From positions 13,278,932 to 13,342,931 of the forward strand of contig OZ022589.1 of the NCBI GenBank assembly GCA_963669155.1: a stretch of DNA of 64,000 bases, written 5' to 3'. The notes below the pieces were generated by a model, which saw only the letters and a list, made by a program, of their open reading frames with translations, did not search any database and was not told the origin of the DNA. Numbering within the stretch: position 1 is the stretch's first letter; every line of letters begins with the position of its first letter. Positions 20,968 through 32,475 of the stretch are shown here, one piece after another. Position numbers and translations under genes: made by a program. This stretch comes from Arbacia lixula. Lineage: Eukaryota; Echinodermata; Echinoidea; Arbacioida; Arbaciidae.

Positions 20968-23900
20968 GCCCACCGATAGCACCACCGAGGCAACTAGGTG
21001 CAATTTAACCCTTTCTGCGCAGAACAACATGTTGCAGCTCTGTAAGGTGTGTGTGTGAGTTATACTGGTGGGAAACTGTACCACCGGTAGTTTAAGAGTT
21101 AACACTCAGTGCAAGCAGTGACAGAAGGACCATGTTGTATTTGGCATGGAAGGGTTAATGGTTGCTAAGCCAGTGTTATACATGTGAGATATCCCCACTC
21201 CAAGCTTGCTCAGATGTCATGATGGTGAATGTGCTAGTAGTGTCTGACATATGATACTTGAGGAAGCCTCGAGTGCTGATGTGTCGTATGTGAGACCAAA
21301 TCCCTTGAGTACCGTAAGTATGTTGAGCTCAGACAAGACAGATGAGAAAATCGATACCGGATATATATTCTCTTCCACTGTCACAACACACTGTTCAGTT
21401 TGCATAATGAATGCAATATAATGATACAAATATGACACACAGGGAGGGGTTTTGATTCAGATTTGATTTTATTTGTGAATTGTACAATGTCACAAACTAT
21501 ATATGTATGATTTTGATGTTATTTGAACAATTAAGCAATCTTGATGCTCAATGCGTTCATCATATTGACATAAAGTTCTGCCCAGAGTTATTGAACCATT
21601 TGATAAAAGGGGCAATGCGAATATTTTGGTGAACTTGTTGGATGGGAAGTACACGGTACTGAAAGGATGTCTGTCATACAAAGCTCAGCAAGACTGAACA
21701 TTACAGCAACTAAAACCCTGTATTACATTTCCTTTTGATGTTTTGTATTATTTTGTAGTATCTGTATCATGGCAGCTCGGAAAGGTATGATTTTACTTGT
21801 ATGTCATTTTTAGAAAAGGTGCAAATAATGTATTTTTATGTTTTTGATGTCCTTATTTAATAGAAATAGGTACATGATGTGATGATTTTTTTTTTTATGA
21901 CTATTCTTTGTGAGCACAGTTTGTCATGTAGAGACGATTCTCTCGAAAGCCATCTTCCTAAGGCTGTTTTTCCTTGTCATGTATGTTTCAGAAACAAACA
22001 ATACTTGGGCTGGATAGGATGTTAAAGTTGAAGTTTAGATTTAATATGTCTGTTAGAAAAAGATGTTTAACACCGTAATTTCAGTCTCGTGTCATGTGGT
22101 AGTATATACGACTGACAAGCAGCAGATTTGGCAGATTTATCTGTTGATGAAAAGTTGTAGGGAAAATGATATCATGGCCAAAAATACACTGTTCACTATT
22201 GTGTGTATTCAATTTCATATGTTTGTCTGTTGCTTGTAACAGATTGATGATGTATTTCTAAATTGTATGTGGCATATCGACCCTTAGCCTACCGGAGCAG
22301 GTAGTCCGTGTGTTAAGTCAAAGGGTATGAGATTATCTAGTAGTCAGTGAGTTCAAGAAGTATCCTTTTTTTTTTTCTGCTCTAAGTTATCTGCAATCAA
22401 TGTCTCAGTAACCATGCAATTTGATCATGTATGAAAGCATTATATTTTTGATGCCAAAAATCTGCTTTTCTGTTCTAATTGATTATTTGATATTTTGAAT
22501 ATGGTCTGCATTGCTGCAATGCAATGTTAAATTCCAAACTCAGTGTTTCATGTGTGCTGGAACGTAACTTAGGGAAATTTATGTGATCATAATTTGAATA
22601 TGTAGAATGCTGGTAATTTTGTGAATGTGTTTCTGTTAAATACCTTTTTAACATTGGAAGATGCTGATTGGGGAATATGAATAACAGTTATGTAAACTAA
22701 CTTGTGAATTTTGATCACCAGCAATATGCTTTGTACTTTGTGTTAGGGCAATGTTTATCTCGTAGGGTTGGTCAGAGGAGAATTCGAATGGGTAAAAAGA
22801 AGAAATACTAATGTGGACTCTGGCTTCTAAAGTATAAAATGTATAAAGTAGAAAATTTATGTGCTAAGGCACTTTGAAGATGTATGTAGTGTAGCCGTTT
22901 CACAAATGTCAAGGACCTTGGCATGTAGGAGAACCTGTATTAAATCTTACAGTCATACCTTCTCAAACCTTTTCCAGAACAGTGAAAGACTATTCATGTT
23001 AATATTTTTTTGTAGAGTCATGTTCCACATCGCACTTGTCAGTGCATTAGTCAGTAGTGCGATGCTTGCCTCAAAGCATCACAGTGGTATGGAGAACCGA
23101 CCCAAAATAAAACTCCAAATCGAACAATCGCAATAATGCCGCTTAAAGTCAGTTTCCAGTTCTGTATTGTGAACAAAACCTTAAACAGTATTTTGTTCCA
23201 TTTCCCATGGTATTTTAATACACAAATATATTTTTGTTTGACTTGAGAAATGGCTACACTACCTGTACTGGTATTTGCGTTTTCCTTCCTTGAGTGTTGA
23301 TTTCCTATTCAAATTTGGTTTATGTGTTGTTTGCAAGAGACAAACATGGTATGTAATCCTGATCCTGTGTAGTTTCAAATTCCAAAATGTGCAATTATAC
23401 CCATGTGAGGCTCTTGTAAGAGCAGTGTAGGATGAGTGTGTGACCCACTGTGATGAGTAGGAGCATTTCCCCATGATTACCAGCTTGACTCTAGAGATAA
23501 GCAGTTCATTGTAGGTTTGTGCATTGTCAACCTCTCAACTCATCCAGGATGGAGGTCTTTTAAGAGTAAAACTGATCCCTATTTTGCTTTTAAATTGGCA
23601 ACACTATTTCTTTTAATGACATTTTTATTTTTATCATTTTGAATCGTTGATATAAAAAGTTACAGCTCCAAAACACATATTTGTGTTACTTGATCCCGAA
23701 ATGTGAAGAAACATTGAGAAGATAAGGCTTGTCACTACAGAAAGTCGCTCCTCAGTTGGTTCTGGCACAATGAGTCATTTCCAAGGGATTGAAGTTTTGA
23801 ATAAATAATAAAGTATTAAGATACTTGTGAGTCAAAACAAATTTGTATTTGATGGGAGGTAGCCATTTTTTTTCTTTTTGAGGTGGGGGGGGGGGGGGGG

Positions 23901-24900
23901 GGGCTAAGGCAAAGAGTAACTCTTAAGCACACACAACACAAGCATATGAAGGAATGTACACTCGTGCGACCACAACCAAATACATTCAAAATACGTTATC
24001 ACAAATTCCCTTGTGTCAACGTAAGGGACAAAATGTTATTACATTTCTCATTAGTACATGTTGTACATTGTAAATGTGAGATATTTCAGTGAGATATTTG
24101 AAGGTATAGTGGGGGAAAAGCTAATTTTTTAGTTAATCTGATTGTAATAAATAAAAATGGTACATTGTAATTAGGAATTTAACTGTGCATAATGGGACTT
24201 TTAAACTGAATAATGAGATACGTCATTTGCAATGCACATGTATGTAGCACATCACGTGACTTGTCCCGACACTCGGAACAATAGCGTACGGAGAGCATTG
24301 AAACTGAAACCATTTACACTGTATCTGCTACTGTATTTGATACCCCGGAAAAGACGCTACTGAACTAATATAAAATAATATGAGTATTACGTGTAATAAA
24401 GCAACATAACATTCCCGTGTTGGAAATCAATGGAATATTGTATTACTCTTGTGATTGATGTTTATGATCTGCATCGAGGTTGAGACATGTGTGAAAGTGT
24501 TATAAAGTTGTTACAATTATTGCTAATAAGATCTCGACCGTTTATCGCGCGATTGCGACGAAAATTGGCACGTACGTTAACCGTGACGTAATCTCCACAA
24601 TTCAGTTGTTAATTGCACCCAAATTATTCAAATTTATTTTTAATTAGTTAGGCCCTAATTATGCTAATTAATGCATGAAATCATAATTTGGCTGTAAATC
24701 TTTCAATAATTATAGCCCCCAATCTGCTTGATTTCAGTCCGGCACTCTTCTTAGGAATACACTGTATTATCAAATTAGGATTGTAAAAAATGACAATATC
24801 ATTTTTTTGTGTGTTTTATTGTTTTTTTTTTAATTTCTAATTTATTTCTGTTTTTTTTTTATTTATGTTTTCCATTGTTTTTTCGATGGAAATCGTTTAC
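20968..24900 (+). other. ACLY: ACLY 3' UTR and downstream DNA
   Basis: No coding exon is recognised. The 3' UTR end cannot be fixed; AATAAA signals occur at 23106, 23800, 24146 and 24150. A G20 run lies at about 23884-23903. The long, little-repeated AT-rich stretch to about 23.8 kb would suit a long 3' UTR. Confidence 0.45.
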
Positions 24901-25684
24901 AACACTATTTCAGTCATAAATAACATGAAATCTATTGTTTTTCATTAGTAAAAATAAAAATGATACATTTCTGAATTTTGGCTAGCTACAGAATTTGCAT
25001 TGGATTGCATTTGCATTTGTACATGAATCACGTTTTTGAGCAATTTTTTGTCTGACATGCACGTACAAAATGTTACGTAACTTCGGAGCCGCGTACCCCC
25101 GCGTCGCAAATTCGGTCTTAAAGGTTGCGTGAGACTTGGAGGAAAAATAATCATGAAACGTCGCGACGCGGATCTTTTCGCGTTACAAATTTATCGCGAA
25201 AAATGTCGATGGGGGCTGTTTTGGCTCCTCCCTCCCCCCCCCCCCCCCCCCCCCCGGGCTAGATAGGGTTAAGCCACACATTGCGGTCCATCGATACGAG
25301 AAGGACTGAAGAAGCAAGCCACACATTGATACGTGAAACTAAAATATGACCCATGCCATATCTCAAGCCTCCATCATGCACGAGTCATTTATAAACATAT
25401 GATTCTTAAAGGAAAGTCCTGCCTGAAGTTGAGATGGTTTTTTGATAAAATTTCAAACATAAAAGAAAAACATGTTAGTGAAGGTTAGATGAAAGTCCTA
25501 TCGGACTTCCCTTTAACAATACAAGTATTCCCCTTCACCAAAAGTTCATGGGGAAAAAGCCACTCTTATCTCAACTTCCTTTACCCCCCCCCCACCCCCC
25601 CCATCCCCCACCCCCCCACCCCCACAATGACACAAATACATGTACAAACCACCTCTCTTCTTCCATCCTTCACCCCCCCCCCCT

Positions 25685-25730
<46 letters not shown>

Positions 25731-26100
25731 TCTCTCTCTCTCCCTCTCTCTCTCTCTTACGCCCCCCCCCTCACTCTCTAGCTCTTCCTTATGCTATCAC
25801 CTCCTTTTTCTCCCTCACACACACACACCCACACACACATACACACACCTCAAACACACGTACCGTGCACACATATCCATACACAATTATCTTTTTTTCT
25901 CTTTTTCGTACCGATTCAGTGTTAGGATATGGGATTATTAAATTGCATGGAGTACCATCAGCCGCTAAGTGCAACCCCCCCCCCCCCCACCCCACCCCCA
26001 CCACCACCACCCTGCAGTCAGAACGCTTTGCATCGTTTTTCTCTTTAATCCCATGTTCGATTCCGCCGATTCTCTGCATGAGTATTGCTTGGATTTGACG
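24901..26100. repeat. Low-complexity cluster: C runs, CT and CA tracts
   Basis: It contains poly-C at 25227-25255, (CT)n at 25687-25757, (CA)n at about 25815-25850 and poly-C at 25976-25988. The Pro/Ser/Leu-rich open frames come from these tracts. The ATGTCGATGGGGGCTGTTTT / GGGCTAGATAGGGTTAA block before it looks like repeat DNA. Confidence 0.7.
25406..25516. repeat. Mini-derivative of the CRE MITE family, copy A6
   Basis: TTAAAGGAAAGTCCTGCCTG at the left and CGGACTTCCCTTTAA at the right are inverted and both bounded by TTAA. The body is only 111 bases and lacks the CRE block, so it is an internally deleted copy. Confidence 0.65.
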
Positions 26101-27290
26101 CATAAACAAAGTAGGATGTACAGAAGAGTTGGGGAGACATATTCTAACCCTAGATGCTTGCATAGGTATTATATAATACAGTGCAGCCATACAAACGAAA
26201 TCGATGAATGTTGTTTAAATTGGTTAACGAAGCTCTAAATGTGGTCTTATGCTTCAATATAGAAAAGCGGTGACTTAATTCGCACTGTTCTACATCATTA
26301 AAAATTGCTCGAACCGGCATTGTAAGACCTTTCAAATGGGACACAGGAGACACGTGCTCAGCCGGGCCCAAACAATCATTTTCCTCTCGAAAAGCATCAA
26401 ATTTTAAAGTCGCTCGTCCATATATGCTACAGTATAAGTACTAGATGACAAAACTACAAGTTCATCAGCGGGAGTTGAAATGTATGTATGCAGAGGAATA
26501 TGCATTACATGTGGACATGACTTAGTACGTGTGCATTAATAGCAGGAGTTGATAATTGATAAAAATCGAACCTCGCTCCATGGGATGGATATCCATTTCT
26601 TCAAACATCCTTGGTGACAGTGACCATAATTAGCAAACATTCACAATTTCCTTCTAAGATATTGCAATCGTTCAAGCTTTTGTTAGTCCGATTCGGCTCT
26701 GATTTCCATACTTTCTAATTAAACTCACTTCTTTATAGGGTTATATTAATTCTTTATGAAGTAAGTAATATCGTTCTCCAAGATAGATGCCAAAAGTTAT
26801 CTAAACTTCAAATCCGAAATCGTCGTTTTAACAACGTACTTTTGTAACTCTAGAGGAGGAGAAAATAAATATATATATCAACAGGTATTTTTTGTCAAAT
26901 TTAGGCTTCGTTATTTTGTAGGCCAACACTTCGAAGTGGTCGGTTGCATCATTAGTGTTAGAATGGAATTGACTAGACGATACTTCAAGAATATATTTTG
27001 GGCAACAGCTTCGATGTCACCTTCCCGTGGTCGCGGGTGGATGCCGAAGTTGGCCCATATGTAGCCCTACGCAAGTTGCGAACAACGCACGTGCAAAGAC
27101 ACATTCGTTGTAACAATAAACAAAACGAAGTTTTGTATTGATGCGATCATATTGTCATAAGAAGTGTCATACTTCAGCATCGAATGTGAAAGTAAAACTC
27201 TGATCAGGATATGAAAATGAGGAAACAAATTCTGTATATGGCTACCTAATTAACTCATAAAAGCAATTGTAAGAAAGGGTGGCTGATTAC
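26101..27290. other. Intergenic DNA without recognisable gene
   Basis: AT-rich sequence on both strands with short open frames only. I see no repeat family or exon in it. Confidence 0.5.
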
Positions 27291-27296
27291 TCTTCA

Positions 27297-27430
27297 TGCC
27301 TCGGTCACAACCGGCCATGCAACTTTCTGCGTGCGGTCTGCGTCGGGTTTCGCAGAAAATCCGTACGTCGGATTTCGGAGCTCACGCACGTTTTTCGGGC
27401 ACGTACGAGCACGCAGGAAGGCGTAAATAC
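27297..27430. repeat. Family J repeat, copy 1
   Basis: GGTCACAACCGGCCATGCAA followed by CGTACG/CACGCA-rich sequence. Related copies at 42770-42905 and, inverted, at 28300-28670. Confidence 0.5.
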
Positions 27431-27639
27431 TAGTAGTTATTGACTTGTCCAATTAACAAATAATAGGCCCTAATTTGTCCAAAAATGAAAATCTCACTAA
27501 CTTTTTGAACTTTTTACAAGAATGATGATTAATAAAATTTTGTGAGACCTGCTTCTAAAAAAAAAGACATTGTTTGACATTATGACGTGTAAATTTAAGC
27601 TTGACTTGAATTGAAAATTCTTTTTTCAAAAGTGTATAG

Positions 27640-28260
27640 AGTGCTTTAACAACTACTGGGTGTTAATACAAACTTTTGACACTATTGGAAAATGATTAAA
27701 TATAAGTTAGATCTTGAATCAAGTTGAAATTGACACGTTAAGTGAAGGAATGTCATTTTTTTTGCGAAGCTGGTTTTGTGACCTTTAATTCATTACTTTT
27801 CTTGTGATAATATTTTGAATATTTAATGATATTGTCACTGTTGGACAAATTTGGATCTAAAAGTTTGTGTGTATCAGATAATCAATTCAGAACACAACCA
27901 TGGCCATTGTGCATCACACATGCCAACCGGCACCTTTCTGCCAGAAGCATAACGCATTATTAATGACACTGTCATGGCAGTTGCTAGTGGATAAACAGGT
28001 GTGATACACAATGGTCATTGTTGTGCTCTCAATTGCTTATCTTATACACAAAAATTTTGAGGTCCAAATTTGTACTGAAGTTAACATCTCATTAAATATT
28101 TAAGGTTTATCACAGAACATGTTATTGATGAAATGTCACACAACCTGTCTTTAAAAAAATGACATCCCTCTACTTTACGATGTATCGATTTCAGTTTCAT
28201 TTGAGTGGAACGTGATTTTTAATCACTTTTGCAAAAGTGTCAAAAGTGTTTTTTTTTTGG
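27640..28260. repeat. Large palindromic repeat, family E copy 1
   Basis: GGACAAATTTGGATCTAAAA at 27842 is mirrored by TTTTGAGGTCCAAATTTGTA at 28055. CATTGTGCATCACAC at 27915 is mirrored by GTGTGATACACAATG near 28000. The centre has CATTATTAATGACACTGTCA. Flanking AAAAGTGT/TTTTGACACT phrases suggest outer arms. Confidence 0.65.
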
Positions 28261-28299
28261 TTAACACCTTGTAGTAGCCTATAATGATCGATCCTTCTT

Positions 28300-28670
28300 C
28301 GCCTTGGACTTCGTAATAAGTACGCCCCACGAGTATGCAAAAGAGAACAAAAAAAGAACAGTTTGCGGGTGTCACGCAAGCCCTTCTTGCATGCAAACAT
28401 CGTCCAGACCGGTGCCTAGCATGCAAGGCAACTGCACATGGGTTGCACCTTGTCCTTGCGTTTTTTGCGAGTTTTTTTTGAGAGAGGCCGGAGCTCATTT
28501 CGTGAGGAGTGAGCAAGAAGCCCATCAGTGCCCGTAGTAAGACGTATGTTGCCTGCAAGGTCTCCGTACTCTTGCTATATGGAGACACATAAGGAATCGC
28601 AGAAGTTGGCACGCAAGCTGCGGACACGCACGGGCAAACACACTCACGGCTGGTTTTGACCACTAAATTA
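28300..28670 (-). repeat. Family J repeat, copy 2 (inverted)
   Basis: On the minus strand it reads GTGGTCAAAACCAGCCGTGA then GCAGCTTGCGTGCCAACTTC, like the copies near 27.3 and 42.8 kb. A 156-codon open frame across it has no recognised domain and is taken as a by-product. Confidence 0.45.
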
Positions 28671-30310
28671 AGGGCCAAACGATCGCAGTGCACATCTTGT
28701 TAAGGACATGAGGATTTTTAACGTAAAGGATGGACGACATAACGACAAGAAATGTACAGAACAATACAGGGAAAGACATTTTAACAAATGAAGTAAACTT
28801 GGGAATAACCAGAGCAGTACAGAAGTAAATGTATGGAAATTTCCGAAAGGGGGAATAAAAACAAAATGGAGTAGGCCTACATACATAACATAATTATGAA
28901 ATGATTGCTGATAACTGCGAGGATAATGTCAGAACAGAAACCAAGTTGGTTAACGAGCAATCTCATCTACATGATTACGGTGAATGATCAATTAATGTGC
29001 CAGCGTTTGAACAAATGAGACAATGGAGGCATATTAAACACGAGAGTTTCATACCCATTCTGTATTTGCTTTATTGCTAAATAATGAACGTGCTGTGTAG
29101 AGCCTCTGATCACATAACTGCATAACAGAAAGTTCGTTTCTTTTTTCATTGAACCAACCAGTATCCCTGTCATATGAGTCATAAACTAAAGCTACTATCG
29201 TTCGAACATTATGATGAGCTTAATATCTGTCAAAGCAAAGATAGTGGTAGCGAATATTATCCGACCAAAATGTCCTCGCCTTTTTCAAGATACGGATTTA
29301 GTAAATGAAACACTAAAATCATTCAAATGGTACAAGTCATGTAACACAGTGAACAGGTGAATATGGTATTTTGTTACGCGGACAAAATCTAAAAGGGGCC
29401 CTTTGAAATTTTGTCCGCATAACAACAGACCAAAAAGTGATATCTAATTTACTCTGCTTCAATGGGCGGAGATGGTGGTGGTGGTGAGAGGGGTGAGGGG
29501 GAGGGGGGGGGGGGGGCGCATACTCCCGGCATTGGGGGAGGAACTGTTTAAGTACCGTCGGACAGGGATGGCGTTTCAAGCCTCGCAATTGGGAAGAGTA
29601 TGTTTTTCATAACACAAATATTGGTACAGATGGGGTAATATAGAACGTAAGTAATGATACAGGGTATATTTCATGACATGGGTATTGACAGGGGTATGTT
29701 TGTGACCAATGCGGGTTGGGACAGGCATTTTTTGTAAAATGAACTCCAGTAGCATTTGCATCTGAGAAGTATGTCATATACAGCACGCAATTGGAACAAT
29801 GTATACATTTTAGTGCAGTTTATTAACTATGGTGGGATAAGTTGTATTCATTTCAGAGACAAGTACCCCCCTTTCCCACGGGACTCTCCCATCTTGCTTT
29901 CTACGTAATGCATTTTAACCACGAGAAGATTGACCCCCCCCATTTCCTCTCCCCTTCCTCGCCCCTTCCTCGGCCCTCCCTCGCCCTCCCCCCCCCCCCC
30001 CCCCCCCCTCTACTCCCCAAAATGAATGGTAATACTGTAAGGCTTGAAAGAAACAACATTGCATAAAATACTATACACACGGAAAGCCAGTTTCAATATA
30101 TATTACATTATCCATTGTTAAATTAACTACATTATAGCGTCACAAAAGAATGTAGCCTATTCATTATCATCGTTGTCATAATTGCTACGCGAATTTTTAC
30201 AATCTAAATAAGAGGTAACTTAATTGTCACTATGGATACAAATGAACTATCACTTGGATGATAATGAACGTTTACTGATATTATATCAATTAGTGACTCA
30301 TTTTGGATTT
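28671..30310. other. Intergenic DNA with G and C runs
   Basis: No gene recognised. It contains a GGTGGTGGTGGTGAGAGG tract followed by G runs (29470-29516) and a poly-C stretch (29986-30008). Confidence 0.5.
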
Positions 30311-30317
30311 CACGTCA

Positions 30318-30821
30318 TTAAAGGGAAAGTTCACCCTGAAATTATGCTGGTTTCAATAAAAAGAGACATGTGAAAGAAACATATGAGTGAAGGTTTGACG
30401 AAAATCGGTCAAAGGAAAAGGAAGTTATTTGAGTTTAAAGTTTTGATTTTGTGACGTCACATGCGAGGTGCACTCCCATATGTTGTGTACAAAATAAGTC
30501 GATAAATTGCTTTTTTTCTGCTTTTGACAACGGAATGATTTTTTTTCGTACGGGTATGTGTGTAAAAACGTATTTCTAATAATGTACCAAATGCACAAGT
30601 ATACGGATGTATATCTATGTGAGAAAATGCAAATTTTCGAAAAAAATTGTACACAACATATGGGAGAGCACCTCGCATGTGACGTCACAAAATCAAAACT
30701 TTAACATCAAATAACTTCCTTTTCCTTTGACCGATTTTCGTAAAACCTTCACTCATATGTTTCTTTCATTTGTCTCTTTCTAATGAAACCAAAATAATGT
30801 CAGGGTGAACTTCCCCTTTAA
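30318..30821. repeat. Palindromic CRE-bearing MITE, copy A3 (best preserved)
   Basis: Bounded by TTAA at both ends: TTAAAGGGAAAGTTCACCCT at the left and AGGGTGAACTTCCCCTTTAA at the right. The arms are nearly perfect inverted repeats of about 170-190 bases. Each arm carries an intact TGACGTCA, at 30452-30459 and 30680-30687. No protein is encoded. Confidence 0.88.
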
Positions 30822-32475
30822 GTCTTTACCCAACGCCCGTATGAAGGAATGGATATCATATCGTTCCATTATCTCTATGTGAGTTATTAAACGTGTTCCT
30901 CTGTAAGTTTGTAGTACCCTGACTATGCAGAAGTGCATGACTGACACAATATAATTCGTGTCAAACCATAACTGAAAACTTATTGCTAGACAAATAAGCT
31001 GCAATGCCCATGATAACTAACGATTGCCATGCACGCATGAAGTCTTCAGAAAATCAACGTAATTATGTACAAACTATTGCAATTATGTACCTCCACGACG
31101 AGCTCATAATACATTAAAATGTACTAAATACGTCTGAGAGCTTGTTGAAGAGCTGTTCACACTTTAAAGTACATCAACATCTTTAGATTTAGTTTTACAG
31201 TACAGATTCAATTTGATTCTTACCACCTTCACCGTGATTGGTTCAAGCAGCATCACGTGTACGTTAATGGAACGACCAAACGAAGCTTGATACTAATATA
31301 TATCCAATATTTATATATCCAAAATACTACAATTACAGAATTCTGTTTATATTACAGACATCATCGATATGAGATATTGATTTTTCTCCTCTTTCATACG
31401 GTCTGAATTGACTATTTTATTGTTGTATTTATCTTGTTTATATGTACCATGACTATTTGTTATTTTATTTATATTGTTTCTTTGTATTACGATTACTTGT
31501 TATCATGGTTATTGTATTTAATATGCTTATATGTGATGAGATTTTTATTGTGTAGGTCCCCTTGGTAGAGCATTTTTTAACTGAAAGGACTACCCTGGTT
31601 ATATAAGACTGAATACTAAATCAGACCAGCTGATTTGCGATGAGCATATATTATGAATTAGCTTGTGAAGTAGGCTTTAATGACATTGGTGTAATCGGCT
31701 AGTTTTAATGTGATGACGATGGCATCTTTTGCCCTTTTCATTTTGTGAACTTCTTGTGAACATCTTGTACCAGTTTCTTTGATTATTTTGGTTGTAGTCA
31801 GTTTGTTTGCTCTAAATTGCTAGGGTCGTGAGCTTTAAACTTGTTTATACCACGTGGTTAAAAAGCATTTCATACTTTTGAAAATAGTAACTCGAATCCA
31901 GCTGATAGGTAGGTAATAGTCGGAGGGTGTCATCTTTTTGGAAGCAGGTTTTAGGACATCGCATCAATTGATATTCTTGTACTAAGCGATCAAATACCTA
32001 ATCAGATTTTCACTTTTGCATAGATTTCGACAACAACGTTGTATGTATCAGATGATTTATTCAGAACACGAGAATTCCCTTGGTGCATCACATCATTATG
32101 TTATTACCGAAGCAAAGTGAATCATTAATGACACTTTGCAATGGCAGTCGTCGGTGGGTTCATAGGTATGATAAGTGTATGCATATTGGAATTGTTGACT
32201 TCTGACTTAACCATCAGATACATTCATCAATTTAGGTTTTGATTTGTCAGGAATAAGAATGTAATTCGATATTGAAAGGATTAAAACAATAATTATGTGA
32301 TGTTGCAATGTCGCAAAACATCCTTTGACCTCAGATGTGAACATTTTAAGCTATAACTTTAATTTTAACTCTTTTGCTTCTTTTTGCACAAGTGTTAACA
32401 TTTCTTTAACACCTAGTTTCTCTCTGCGTGGCCATGTTGGTAGAGGGCAAGATCAAGTGCTGCCACTGAACGAAC
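30822..32475. other. Intergenic DNA downstream of the TPR-TIR gene
   Basis: AT-rich. A family E relative lies at 31955-32235 (CATTAATGACACTTTGCAAT). A TTTATT near 32055 is AATAAA on the minus strand and could be the polyadenylation signal of the gene at 32476-34377. No other gene seen. Confidence 0.4.

Noticed and set aside
25489..26190. Pro/Ser/Leu-rich frames of 130-150 codons on both strands
   Set aside because: They follow the C, CT and CA tracts and have no complex protein sequence.
28223..28693. A 156-codon minus-strand frame
   Set aside because: It lies across a family J repeat, shows no domain, and related repeat copies are not open in the same way.
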